In this document: one piece after another, positions 9,127 through 18,286 of the stretch
Position numbering within the stretch: position 1 is the stretch's first letter
How the letters are laid out: each line of letters starts with the position of its first letter
Assembly (NCBI GenBank): GCA_021325375.1
Contig: JAJPHG010000007.1
Span: 1 to 64,000, forward strand
From: Alphaproteobacteria bacterium
Lineage (GTDB): Bacteria > Pseudomonadota > Alphaproteobacteria > Micropepsales > Micropepsaceae
DNA length: 64,000 bases
Direction of reading: 5' to 3'
The notes under the pieces: generated by a model
What the model saw: the letters and a program-made list of their open reading frames with translations, nothing else
What the model was told of the DNA's origin: nothing
Database searches by the model: none
Made by a program: the position numbers and the translations under genes

Positions 9127-9717
9127 TCACTTTGACCTTCTGAAGCGGCGCGCTTCTTCCTCCAACTTTTCGCCCCATTCTTTGGTTCCAAGCTCCCCCA
9201 AATCGGGAAGGTGCCCTTTCACCCCTCGGCTCGCTACCAAGGCTTGAAAGAAAAAGAGGCGGGTAACGCGCAAGGGGTGCTGACCCGAACTATCTGAGAA
9301 GTCGAATCCAAAGCTTCTGGCGAACGACATACAGTCGTAGTCGTCTTTCAGGACCACCTCAACGCACAGTCGGCTGTAGTACTCGTCGATTTCCTGGATG
9401 ATGGCCAACCGCTGGGGGCTTTCAGTCTCGGACTCCGAGTCTTCATAGTCGTATTCTGGCGACTCCATGTCCTCGTCGCCGTTATCCTGCCTGCTGGCTT
9501 TCCAGTCATTCCAGTCCTCGACGCTGTCGAATCCCTCGGCGAACCATTCGGGCGCATCGAATTCGACTTCTGCGCTCGTGATGCCAAAAATTGCGCGCGA
9601 GATGTCGTCCACGCGGGCCTGTGCAACGCGTTCATGAAACTTGTCCGCAATCATCTGCTCGCTTTCGAGGCGAGCAACGCCAGGAAGGTTGCGGAAAATG
9701 ATGAGCGGCTTCGTCAT
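9127..9717 (-). CDS. hypothetical acidic protein
   Basis: The 196-residue product is not recognised. It is strongly acidic in the middle (Asp/Glu-rich stretch near residues 75-110, including EYDYEDSESE) with a hydrophobic strand-like start (KPLIIFRNLP) and a basic C-terminus (EEEARRFRRSK). ATG 9717 is well supported by GGAGGT 6 nt upstream. Its third codon positions are clearly less GC-rich than those of its neighbours, and the 137-nt leader is AT-rich, so recent acquisition is plausible. It ends 49 nt from the convergent peptidase gene. Confidence 0.7.
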   Translation of the reverse strand: MTKPLIIFRNLPGVARLESEQMIADKFHERVAQARVDDISRAIFGITSAEVEFDAPEWFAEGFDSVEDWNDWKASRQDNGDEDMESPEYDYEDSESETESPQRLAIIQEIDEYYSRLCVEVVLKDDYDCMSFARSFGFDFSDSSGQHPLRVTRLFFFQALVASRGVKGHLPDLGELGTKEWGEKLEEEARRFRRSK

Positions 9718-9801
9718 TAGATGACCTCCAAATTTTCTTGTAGTTCTGAGCCCAAAAATGGGCGTTTCATTCGATTCAAAATGAATGCAAGCAATAGAAA
9801 T

Positions 9802-9832
9802 TGCATATCGCTCCAACGAGCGATCACGTCAA
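9802..9832 (-). promoter_or_regulatory. Candidate promoter with embedded palindrome
   Basis: On the minus strand a TTGACG (9832-9827) and a TATGCA (9807-9802) could serve as -35 and -10 with a 19-nt spacer, longer than ideal. The spacer region contains a perfect 7-bp inverted repeat (ATCGCTC-CAAC-GAGCGAT, 9807-9824), the shape of an operator. It would drive the acidic protein gene 85 nt downstream. This is visual evidence only. Confidence 0.35.
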
Positions 9833-9854
9833 GTACAATTTGGGAAAAGTTGCC

Positions 9855-10427
9855 TTACGACCCCGCCGCTGCCGCGAGCTTGGCTTCGCGGCCGATGAAG
9901 CCGCTGATGCGGTAGACATGGGCGCCCCAGCGGCTGGTGTTCACGTCCCAGACGCGGACCTGGCTCCAGTCGTTGCCGGCGCTCACGTCGAGCACGGGCA
10001 TGTTGTGGTCGATCTCGCCGTGGTTCTGCCAATTGGCGTGATCGACGATGATCTCGCGCGGCGAGACGATGCCGGTCACCACCGCGACATGGCCCTTGCG
10101 GATGCGCTTGGAGCTGCTGAACACCATCACGGCGTCGACGGCGGGGGCCGCGAACTCCTCATAGAGGTTCCTGGCCCGGGCCCACCAGAACTTGGCGTCG
10201 CCGAAGATGGCCAGCCCCGAGCGCAGCCGGGCGTAGGGCACGCAGGTCAGCCGCTTCAGCGGCCACTCCACGCTGGGCTCGGCCGAGACGGCCTCGTCGT
10301 CCGAGCTCGCCGCGACATCCGTATCGGACGTGACAGCCACTTCCTGGGCGCGGGCGGCAAAGGGAATAAGAAGGAGGGTGGAGAAGGCTAAGGCAGACAA
10401 GGGCGAGCGAATGGCGCGAAGGGTCAT
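9855..10427 (-). CDS. secreted CHAP-domain amidase/peptidase
   Basis: A 190-residue exported protein with a signal peptide ending at ARA-Q (about residue 27). CHAP (NlpC/P60-clan) features are a Cys in TCVPYAR (Cys62), the second-strand His in GHVAVV (His113), and the polar DHANW after it. These enzymes cut peptide cross-links or amide bonds in peptidoglycan. A short Ser/Asp/Glu-rich linker (residues 33-52) separates the signal peptide from the domain. The ribosome site is weak. It is one of several wall-active enzymes in this window. Confidence 0.85.
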   Translation of the reverse strand: MTLRAIRSPLSALAFSTLLLIPFAARAQEVAVTSDTDVAASSDDEAVSAEPSVEWPLKRLTCVPYARLRSGLAIFGDAKFWWARARNLYEEFAAPAVDAVMVFSSSKRIRKGHVAVVTGIVSPREIIVDHANWQNHGEIDHNMPVLDVSAGNDWSQVRVWDVNTSRWGAHVYRISGFIGREAKLAAAAGS

Positions 10428-10594
10428 TCGGGGGTCCTGGCTCTGGTTAAAGGGGGTCGCTTAGGGAACGACCGTTCGACAGGTGCGTTTTTTATCCTGG
10501 TCCGAAGCCCGAAGGCAACCGATTCTCACGCTACATTGCATTTTGTTACGGAATCCCTACCTTTCCCCGGCCGATTCGAACCCGGAAAGTCCCC

Positions 10595-10735
10595 ATGGCC
10601 AATCGTGAACAGCGCGGCAATAAAGAAAAGAAGAAGCCCAAGGCCGACAAGAATCAGAAACCCAAGGCGGCCCCGCCGCCTTTCGCGGCTCCTGAGCTGG
10701 TCCGCCGTCCCCATAAGGGCAAGCCGCCGGAATGA
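10595..10735 (+). CDS. small basic Lys-rich protein, 46 residues
   Basis: A short open frame starts at ATG 10595 after GGAAAG and ends at TGA 10733-10735. It begins MANREQRGNKEKKKPKADK, continues with a Pro/Ala stretch (KAAPPPFAAPELV), and ends with RRPHKGKPPE. Lys-rich proteins starting in this manner are widespread short hypotheticals in alphaproteobacteria; that comparison is from memory. The charge suggests nucleic-acid or ribosome contact, but no function is established. It lies between the divergent CHAP gene and the next small secreted protein gene. Confidence 0.6.
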   Translation: MANREQRGNKEKKKPKADKNQKPKAAPPPFAAPELVRRPHKGKPPE

Positions 10736-10790
10736 CGTCCGTCCGTCCTTTGCGCTAGACTGCCTTGGGCAGGCGGCGAAGGGGGGACGG

Positions 10791-11120
10791 ATGCGGACCT
10801 TGATCTTGGGCTTTGCGCTCTTTCTGGGCGTCGAGGCCGTCGCGGCATCAACCCCGACCCTGGCGCCGCGGCAGGTCGCGATCTTCAACGATTCCGATTT
10901 CGCTCTTGTCCAGCTCCAGGCCCGCGCGCCCAAGACCAAGCCATGGACGTTCGAGCTTCTGGGCAAGCACTCCGTCGGCGTCGGTCGTGGCGCCAAGGCG
11001 AACATGCCGGCGGGGCCGGGCTGTCTCTACGACCTGCTCGCCACCTTCGACGATGGCCACAAGCAGCAGAAGCTCGCCGTCAACACCTGCAAGCCCGGGA
11101 CGATCACGTTTTCGCGGTAG
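10791..11120 (+). CDS. small secreted protein of unknown function
   Basis: A 109-residue product with a clear signal peptide (RTLILGFALFLGVEAVAAS) and a mature part with one likely Cys pair (CLYDLL and NTCKPG). Short beta-type strands (VAIFNDSDFALVQLQ, GTITFSR) suggest a compact beta sandwich. No family was recognised. ATG 10791 is directly preceded by a GGGGGGACGG ribosome site. It ends 3 nt from the end of the convergent patatin gene. Confidence 0.65.
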   Translation: MRTLILGFALFLGVEAVAASTPTLAPRQVAIFNDSDFALVQLQARAPKTKPWTFELLGKHSVGVGRGAKANMPAGPGCLYDLLATFDDGHKQQKLAVNTCKPGTITFSR

Positions 11121-11123
11121 TTC

Positions 11124-13973
11124 TCAAGGCGCCGGCTGTGGCGCGGCCGGGCACGCCGGCATGTCCTTGCCTTGGGCGAGCAGGCACAGCACCTGGCGGT
11201 AGGAGCCTTCGATGCGGTCGCCGGTTTCGATCCGGCGCGGCGGCGCGCTCAAATCTTCCGCGAGGATGCGGTTGGTGGCGTTGTCCATCGACAGCCGCGC
11301 GCGGCTCGACAGCATCCAGGTGAGCGGGATCTCCGCGCCCGGCGCGTTGTAGAAGCGCATCGTCACCGAGCACAGGATCTCGTTGCACTGCAGGCCGTTG
11401 GCCGCGGTCTGCTGCGCCGATTGCGTGACGGTCGCGGCCCCCGTGAGGCGCTGGATCAGCGCGGTCACCGCGCCCAGATCGTTGACCGAATATTCCGAGC
11501 GCTTGTCGCGCGTGGCGAGCAGCGCGCGCAAGGGCGAAAGCACCTCGTTCCAGGTCGAATCCGCGTCGCCCTTGTAGACCTCTTCGTCGCAGCCGTCGCT
11601 CTCGGCCTTGCGCGTGCAGGGTTCGGAGCGGATCACGATGACGATGACGATCGCGTTCTGCACCGCCTGCTCGAGATCCTTGTCGCCGTTGGGATCCGCG
11701 TAGTCGAGGCGCTGGCCGATCAGATTCTGCGCGATGCCGGAGAGCAGCCAGGTGCCGGAATTCTCGAAATAGCCGCCGTCGACATAATGGCCGGTGTTGC
11801 CGAGCTTGGCGGCGGGCGTCAGATACGGAAAGCGCGCGCTCAGCATCGCAGCCGTGCTCAAGGGCACGTCGTCGCGGCGCATCAGGTTCTGCACCGGCAC
11901 CAGCGTCGAATGCGGCAGCGCCTCGCGCTCCTCTTCCGTAACGGTGCGCTCCGGCACCGCCAGATCGCCGATGTCCCAGGTCGCGAATGGTCGGCTCAAT
12001 CCCGTGCCGGCTTCGGTCGTGTTGAGGAAGAGATGCGGCACCGGCTTGCGCGGCTCGCCGCGCCTATAGAGTGACGCGACCGGCTCCGACATGCGGTTGG
12101 GATCGCAGCCCTTGCAGTTCCGGTTCGCGTCGCGCCATCCGTCCTCGAGCGCGTATTCGAGCGCGCGGGCGCGGTCGAAGCTGCGCACCGGCATCGGTAA
12201 AATCCTTTGCAGCGCGTCGGGGAACAGCGAGGCGCCGAGCAGCGGCGAGAGCAGGTCGGTCGCCAGCACGTTGCGCGCCTGGGTGAGCTTCTCGCCGGGT
12301 TTCATCGCGCCAGCGGTACAGCCGGGAACGTCGGTGTTGGGGATCGCGTCCGCGCTCTGGCCCGCGAACACGGCCGAGCCGACGCTGCCGCCCGACACGC
12401 TCGAGATCGCAATGACGTGCTGGGCGAAGCCGGGGCATTTCTGCTCGATCGCGTCCAGCACGGACGCCGTGAAATAGGCCGCGCGGATGCCGCCGCCTTC
12501 CGTCGCCACCAGGAAGATCGGATAGTGCTCATAGGCGCGCCAGTCCCTGCGGCTCTTCAGCCAGTCGCCGAGGTCGAGCTGCTCGCGGTAATAGCCCTGG
12601 TCCTCGGTGTGGTGCTTGGCCGAGCGCCAGGTGCTGGCGCCGCGCATCTGGTGATTGTCGTTCAGATCGAAGCCCGCGAACGACACGCCCGCCACCAGCA
12701 GCATCAAAAGCAGCGGCACCTTCGTCATCTGCGAGAGATAGGCGATGGGCGCGAAGAGCGCGATCGCGGCAAACCCCCACAAGAGCATGATCGCGATGGG
12801 GCCGAGCGTCTGCGCGCGCGAAACCTCAGTCGTGTCGACGAAGAAGAGGAAGATGAGCACGCCCAGGACCGGGGCCAGCGTGAAGAACAGGCGCCAGAAG
12901 CCGCTGAGCGCCGCGATGCGGTCGGCGGCGATGCGCCAGCGCTCGCCCACCGTATGCGCCGCATCCTCGCCATGCGCCGCGCGCCAGCCCATCAGGCTGG
13001 CCGCGATGGCGATCCCGATATAGGCGAAGGCGATGCCGTAGAACCACCAGGTCTCGGACCTGCTCAGCGTCTGATGCGCGTAGTTCTGCATGAGCTCGAT
13101 GGCCGCCCAGAACCCGATTGCGGCGGCGGCGACGCGCGGGATCAGGTCGAGCGGGTTGAGGCGGCCTTGGGAACCGCCCTCCGGCGTGAACAGCGCGATG
13201 ATGATGGAAAGCCCCGCGCGCACCACTGCCGCGGTGACGAACAGCGCGAGCCCTTCCATGATCATGTAGAAGGTGCCGCCCGCGCCCGAATAGCGTTCCA
13301 CCGCGCCATGCGCGATACCAAGGAAGTGATCCGGCGTGTCGCCCGGGAAAAGCCCCAGGCTGGTTCCGCAAAGCGCCGCGATAGCTGCGAGCGGCAGAAG
13401 CGCCAGGCCCAAGCGAAGGACGACACCCGCCTGGCCGACGCCGAAATCGTTCTCGTCGTCGTGCAGGCTGCGCGTCGCGGTCGCGAGCAGTCCGATGACC
13501 ACGGCGATGATGCCGAAGACGAGCGCGCGATAGCCCGCGCCGTTTCCGCCCAGCACCATCGCGCTGCCCGTGAGCTGGTCGAAGCCCAGCTTCAGCATCG
13601 GATAGCCGACGGAAACACCGACGATGAAGGCAAGCGCGCGGGGCAGGAGCCGCGCCATCGTGCCGATATTGCCCGGCGTCTCGTAGAGCTCGGGCAGCAC
13701 GAGCTCGATATTGGCCTCGGCGCCGTAGCGCACCGCAGCACAAGCCAGCACCAGCGCCGGCGCGATGAACGCGAACTGCACCGGCGCGTCGACGATGGTG
13801 TAGCGCATTGCCTCGCGCATCGATCCCGCGATCGCGAAGTCGAGCAGGATGGCGGCAAGCACCGCCGTCACCGCCAGCTCCAGCGCGCACAGGATCACGA
13901 CATAGACGAAGGAGCCTACGAGCAGCGGCGAGCGCCGATGCGACTGCGCCGGCGTCGTCGTGGAACCCGTCAT
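11124..13973 (-). CDS. large membrane protein with C-terminal patatin-like phospholipase domain
   Basis: A 949-residue protein. About the first 440 residues hold roughly ten hydrophobic segments. The C-terminal half is a patatin-type lipase: oxyanion motif EGGGIRAA (about 492-499), nucleophile motif SVSGGS (about 528), and the catalytic Asp in VDGGYFENSG (about 730). It should hydrolyse acyl esters of membrane lipids, with the active domain after the last membrane span. It is the second gene of a two-gene operon, 9 nt after the GH46-like gene, with AGGGGCATGCG as ribosome site. Patatins serve in lipid turnover, virulence and defence; no nucleotide cyclase or other defence partner is nearby. 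Confidence 0.8.
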   Translation of the reverse strand: MTGSTTTPAQSHRRSPLLVGSFVYVVILCALELAVTAVLAAILLDFAIAGSMREAMRYTIVDAPVQFAFIAPALVLACAAVRYGAEANIELVLPELYETPGNIGTMARLLPRALAFIVGVSVGYPMLKLGFDQLTGSAMVLGGNGAGYRALVFGIIAVVIGLLATATRSLHDDENDFGVGQAGVVLRLGLALLPLAAIAALCGTSLGLFPGDTPDHFLGIAHGAVERYSGAGGTFYMIMEGLALFVTAAVVRAGLSIIIALFTPEGGSQGRLNPLDLIPRVAAAAIGFWAAIELMQNYAHQTLSRSETWWFYGIAFAYIGIAIAASLMGWRAAHGEDAAHTVGERWRIAADRIAALSGFWRLFFTLAPVLGVLIFLFFVDTTEVSRAQTLGPIAIMLLWGFAAIALFAPIAYLSQMTKVPLLLMLLVAGVSFAGFDLNDNHQMRGASTWRSAKHHTEDQGYYREQLDLGDWLKSRRDWRAYEHYPIFLVATEGGGIRAAYFTASVLDAIEQKCPGFAQHVIAISSVSGGSVGSAVFAGQSADAIPNTDVPGCTAGAMKPGEKLTQARNVLATDLLSPLLGASLFPDALQRILPMPVRSFDRARALEYALEDGWRDANRNCKGCDPNRMSEPVASLYRRGEPRKPVPHLFLNTTEAGTGLSRPFATWDIGDLAVPERTVTEEEREALPHSTLVPVQNLMRRDDVPLSTAAMLSARFPYLTPAAKLGNTGHYVDGGYFENSGTWLLSGIAQNLIGQRLDYADPNGDKDLEQAVQNAIVIVIVIRSEPCTRKAESDGCDEEVYKGDADSTWNEVLSPLRALLATRDKRSEYSVNDLGAVTALIQRLTGAATVTQSAQQTAANGLQCNEILCSVTMRFYNAPGAEIPLTWMLSSRARLSMDNATNRILAEDLSAPPRRIETGDRIEGSYRQVLCLLAQGKDMPACPAAPQPAP

Positions 13974-13982
13974 CGCATGCCC

Positions 13983-15650
13983 CTATTTGGCGGCGGCGGC
14001 GGCTTTGCGGCGCTTGGCGAAGCGCATGACCGCATAGCCGATCAAAGCCAGCGCCACGACCCGCGCGCGGAAGACCCAGTCGTTGGGGATCGTGGCCGCG
14101 AAATTGTGCAGCGTGACATAGGTCTGCGTCGCCCAGTCGCGCGCCTTGCCCATGAACTGGTAGACGTCCTGTGCCGGGCCCGTCGCCTGCGCGGGACCAT
14201 GCGCGGTCGAGAGCTGCGGCGCCTGTCCCGGTCCCATGGTGTTGGTCCAGGCGAAGAGGTCGTGCGCCTCGGTCAGGATCAGCGTGAGAAGGCTCAGGAA
14301 CGCCGCCAGGAAGCCGCGGCCGTTCGAGAAGATGCGCTGCATGAACGTGCGGCCCTGGTCGATCTGGGCGAGCGCGCCCTGCACGTTTCCGGCAAGCAGG
14401 TTCTGCACGATCCTGGCCTGCTGCTCGTCGAAGCTGTTCTTGACGTTCTGGATCTCGTTGGAGACGTGCTGCTTGATGTCGGCGACGGCGTCCTGCGGCG
14501 GCGCGGGCGTCGTTGTGGCGGGCGCAGGATGCGCGGGCGTCGCGGGATGCGTCGCCGTTGCCGGATGCTGGGCCGGCGCGGGCCCGGGATCGGGATCTGG
14601 ATCGGGCGCGCGCGGCAGGGGCGCGATCGCGACATAAGGCTCGGTGATCGGCGGCACCGCGATGGCCGGCATCGGCACGTCGGGCACTTCCACCGCCATC
14701 GGCTGGGTGACGGAAAGGTCCTCGAGCGCGCCGCGCGTGACGGGGCCGACCATGCCGTCGGATTTCAAATCGTGGGCCTGCTGGAAGGCGCGCACGGCCT
14801 GATCGGTCGCCTCGTCGAAGGTGCCGTGTGCCTCGATGTCCAGGCCCGCGCGCGCCAGCCGCTCCTGCAGCCACGAGACGTCGGCGCCCGTCATCGGCGG
14901 CGTTTTCAGGCTCAACAGCCGGCGCGGCGCGCCATCGGCCGTCACCTTCACCGGATCGGCGCCGGAGAGCGCGCTCTCGTCGATGGTGAGCCCGCGCACC
15001 GCCATGGCAAGCGCCAGCGCCCAGTTCTCGGCCGCGAGCAGAACCTTGAACGCGTCCATGCGATAGACGGTCTTGTGCAGCAAGGCGTTCGGATGGGTGG
15101 CGAGCCAGTTGCGGCGCTCGTCCACATAGGCGCTCATCCATTTCTTCTCGCCGATATCGGCGAGCTCGCCATGCGCCTTGCGCGTGATGTCGCGCACATG
15201 CGCCCACGAGCCGTGCACGGTGCTGTCATAGACGATGCCCGCGCCCAGCGCCGATTGCGCGCCGACGGCATCGGCCGAGCGCATCGCCGGATCCCAATAG
15301 ATGCGGTCGAAGAACGCGTCCTGCACCTCGTGCATCACCGGATCGTCGCCTGCGTCCCTGAGCAGGCTGCGGAACGTCATGTCGGTGTTGAGCTTGCCGT
15401 CGCGCGCCTCGAGCGCGGGAAGATAGGGCTGCATCGCCTTGGCATAGGCGCCGTCGGCGCGCGCCGCGTAGTCGGCGATGAGCAGATAGAGATTGCCGCT
15501 CGCCAGCGTCGTCTGCGAGCGGCCATAGGTGAGCTGGCCCGTGTCGCCGCGCATGAGCGTGACGTCGGCATAATTGCCGTGTATCGAGCCCGTCTCGAAT
15601 ATGTTGACGATCGCCTGCGCGGCCGCCTTCTGCAGCGCCGTCAAATTCAT
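13983..15650 (-). CDS. GH46 chitosanase-like protein with peptidoglycan-binding domain and membrane anchor
   Basis: A 555-residue multidomain protein. Residues 1-240 resemble GH46: FETG with Glu19, RGDTGQLTYGRSQ with Asp36, then QDAFFDRIYWDPA, YDSTVHGSW and TVYRMDAF segments. A PG_binding_1-type domain follows (about 250-305, with LQERLARAG and DGMVGPVTRGAL). Next come a Pro/Ala/Thr linker (about 330-385), a helical stretch, and two C-terminal hydrophobic segments with a basic end (RFAKRRK). There is no signal peptide, so the N-terminal domain may sit in the cytoplasm or need another route. ATG 15650 is chosen; a GTG 9 nt upstream is possible. It is cotranscribed with the patatin gene. Confidence 0.72.
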   Translation of the reverse strand: MNLTALQKAAAQAIVNIFETGSIHGNYADVTLMRGDTGQLTYGRSQTTLASGNLYLLIADYAARADGAYAKAMQPYLPALEARDGKLNTDMTFRSLLRDAGDDPVMHEVQDAFFDRIYWDPAMRSADAVGAQSALGAGIVYDSTVHGSWAHVRDITRKAHGELADIGEKKWMSAYVDERRNWLATHPNALLHKTVYRMDAFKVLLAAENWALALAMAVRGLTIDESALSGADPVKVTADGAPRRLLSLKTPPMTGADVSWLQERLARAGLDIEAHGTFDEATDQAVRAFQQAHDLKSDGMVGPVTRGALEDLSVTQPMAVEVPDVPMPAIAVPPITEPYVAIAPLPRAPDPDPDPGPAPAQHPATATHPATPAHPAPATTTPAPPQDAVADIKQHVSNEIQNVKNSFDEQQARIVQNLLAGNVQGALAQIDQGRTFMQRIFSNGRGFLAAFLSLLTLILTEAHDLFAWTNTMGPGQAPQLSTAHGPAQATGPAQDVYQFMGKARDWATQTYVTLHNFAATIPNDWVFRARVVALALIGYAVMRFAKRRKAAAAAK

Positions 15651-15855
15651 GGAACACACCCCAACTGCCCCTGTGGATGGATTTTACGCGGCTAGGCCCG
15701 CGAATCCAAGAATGGGACAGGTGCGGGCCGGCCGGCCGCCGCCGCTATGCCGCGCTGCGGCAAGATCGCTTTTGTCAACTCCGCCAACGCCTTAAATCGC
15801 TCCCGGCCTGCTCTGGTCCCGCGCGCTTGCATAAAATATATGTGACGCGCCTTTC

Positions 15856-15943
15856 GCGGGCGTGGCGGAACGGTAGACGCAACGGACTTAAAATCCGTAG
15901 GGGCGAAAGCCTCGTGCCAGTTCAAGTCTGGCCGCCCGCACCA
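15856..15943 (+). tRNA. tRNA-Leu (anticodon TAA)
   Basis: A complete leucine tRNA of class II shape. The acceptor GCGGGCG (15856-15862) pairs with CGCCCGC (15933-15939), with discriminator A and an encoded CCA (15941-15943). The anticodon loop ACTTAAAAT holds TAA. A long variable arm (GGGGCGAAAGCCTC) and the T-loop TTCAAGT are present. An AT-rich stretch (TAAAATATAT) lies about 13 nt upstream, which is close for a -10 element. Confidence 0.95.
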
Positions 15944-16039
15944 ATTTCCGCGACGATATTCTTCTGTCGGAAAAGGACAATTGCCCGATCCGATGGGGCA
16001 ATCCACGTTCGCGCCATTTGCGGCGCGCGCTCAACCTCG

Positions 16040-16519
16040 TCACATAGGCTTGGAGCTTACCGCGGACGGAAAGCTGGACATCTCTCCGAAATAACACTCG
16101 ATCGACTCGATCTTTTGGCTTCTGAAACGGAAAAACTCCACGTTCCGGAACGATTTGCCGTTCCTCGTATGGCAAAGGTATTTGACGAAGCATTCGTCGC
16201 CGTTTCCGATCACCTGCTCCAGATCAATCCGTTTGATGAAATCGATGTTCGGCTCCCAGCAGCGCGTTTTGAAGACGCTCTTGCTGATGTGGTCGTCGTT
16301 GTTCGCGCTCGAGAAGGTAAAGTCGTCGGCCAGCATGGCGTCGAGGGGAGCCCAGTCCCTTTTCTCCCAGCCCGCATACCACTTCCGGATGACCGTTTCG
16401 TTGGCCGCACCCGGACCCGACCATGCCGCACGCGCGGCGACCGGGGAAACCGCCGCTCCGGCCGCTGCGAAGCTCCCCGTTTCGAGCAGGTTTCGGCGTG
16501 ACACTCCGGTCTTCGACAT
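16040..16519 (-). CDS. NTF2/SnoaL-like protein with Tat signal
   Basis: A 159-residue exported protein. The N-terminus has a twin-arginine pattern (SRRNLLETG) and a hydrophobic Ala-rich stretch ending ARA. The mature part looks like a SnoaL/NTF2-like fold: helix VIRKWYAGWEKRDWAPLDAMLADDFTF, then paired strands FVKYLCHTRNGK and NVEFFRFRSQKIESIECYF. Such domains bind small ligands or isomerise ring compounds; no substrate can be named. ATG 16519 has GGGGAGA upstream. Base composition is somewhat lower in GC than its neighbours, and it lies directly after tRNA-Leu. Confidence 0.75.
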   Translation of the reverse strand: MSKTGVSRRNLLETGSFAAAGAAVSPVAARAAWSGPGAANETVIRKWYAGWEKRDWAPLDAMLADDFTFSSANNDDHISKSVFKTRCWEPNIDFIKRIDLEQVIGNGDECFVKYLCHTRNGKSFRNVEFFRFRSQKIESIECYFGEMSSFPSAVSSKPM

Positions 16520-16724
16520 GATCTGTCTCCCCTTTCCGCCATCCCCGACGGAATTCTGGTCTGCTGCCGATTTCCGATCAACGCGGCGGGCGTCACCAAA
16601 CCGGTTGTAGAACGTCTGTCGGCATCACATTTCTGTGTTGGTGCATGCGCGATGATGTGAGCACACGAAACGATCGGCGCGGCGGACGGAGTTGGATGGC
16701 GGCGCCCGCACGCCCGCACCAGTG

Positions 16725-17261
16725 TTAAGGCATGCCGGCCTTCTCCGGCTCCGCCCGTCTTGTCGTCACGTGCCAGACCACCGCGTCCCAGGCGTTGTGG
16801 ATGGCGCAGAAGAGCAGGATGAGCGAGGCGGCGCCGGCTGCGAACATCGCGCCTTGCGTCTGCGCTGCGATGAAGAATGCCGACGCGGCCAGGATCGCGT
16901 AAGCCGCGAGCGGCAGGAGGATGTGGAACAGCCAGTCCTCGAGATCGGGGCTATAGGCCGTCTGCCGGCGCGCGCGCCAGGCGGTGAGGAGGGCGTAGAC
17001 CGTGCCGGCGAAGCCGATCGTGCCGACCGTCATCGCGACCTCGCTGAGGCTGTCCCACGGCACGCGGAAGAGGGCCGCCAAGAGCAGCACCACGCTGAAA
17101 TGCACGATGGTCGGCGTCGAGAAGGCTGCGCCTGCTTCCCTCATGCGCACGGGCGGGCGCTCGGCGATGAGCGTCATCACGACGAATTGCAGACCGATGA
17201 GCGCGCCGGCCGCGGAGCCCACGATCACATAGAAGCTGTCCCATCTGTCGAGCACGGGCAT
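16725..17261 (-). CDS. four-helix membrane protein of unknown function
   Basis: A 178-residue product with about four to five hydrophobic segments (YVIVGSAAGALIGLQFVVMT, FSVVLLLAALF, a central segment, and AAYAILAASAFFIAA). A polar loop contains RARRQTAYSPDLEDW. No family was recognised. The start ATG 17261 follows GGGGATTGCC. The same frame stays open far upstream, but there it runs antisense-like through the reductase gene and is not coding. It lies 35 nt downstream of the aldo/keto reductase stop on the same strand. Confidence 0.65.
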   Translation of the reverse strand: MPVLDRWDSFYVIVGSAAGALIGLQFVVMTLIAERPPVRMREAGAAFSTPTIVHFSVVLLLAALFRVPWDSLSEVAMTVGTIGFAGTVYALLTAWRARRQTAYSPDLEDWLFHILLPLAAYAILAASAFFIAAQTQGAMFAAGAASLILLFCAIHNAWDAVVWHVTTRRAEPEKAGMP

Positions 17262-17296
17262 GGCAATCCCCAGTATTCCAGGCGGGACAATATAGC

Positions 17297-18286
<990 letters not shown>

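Noticed and set aside
11124-15650. Patatin/GH46-like operon as a CBASS defence system
   Set aside because: No cyclic-nucleotide synthase or ancillary CBASS gene lies nearby, and the patatin is a large membrane protein unlike CapV. It is kept only as an operon of unknown role.
12207-15695. A 1162-codon open frame on the plus strand opposite the patatin and GH46-like genes
   Set aside because: It is an antisense shadow caused by high GC3. It is Arg/His/Asp-rich with no domain, while both minus-strand frames carry clear catalytic motifs and ribosome sites.
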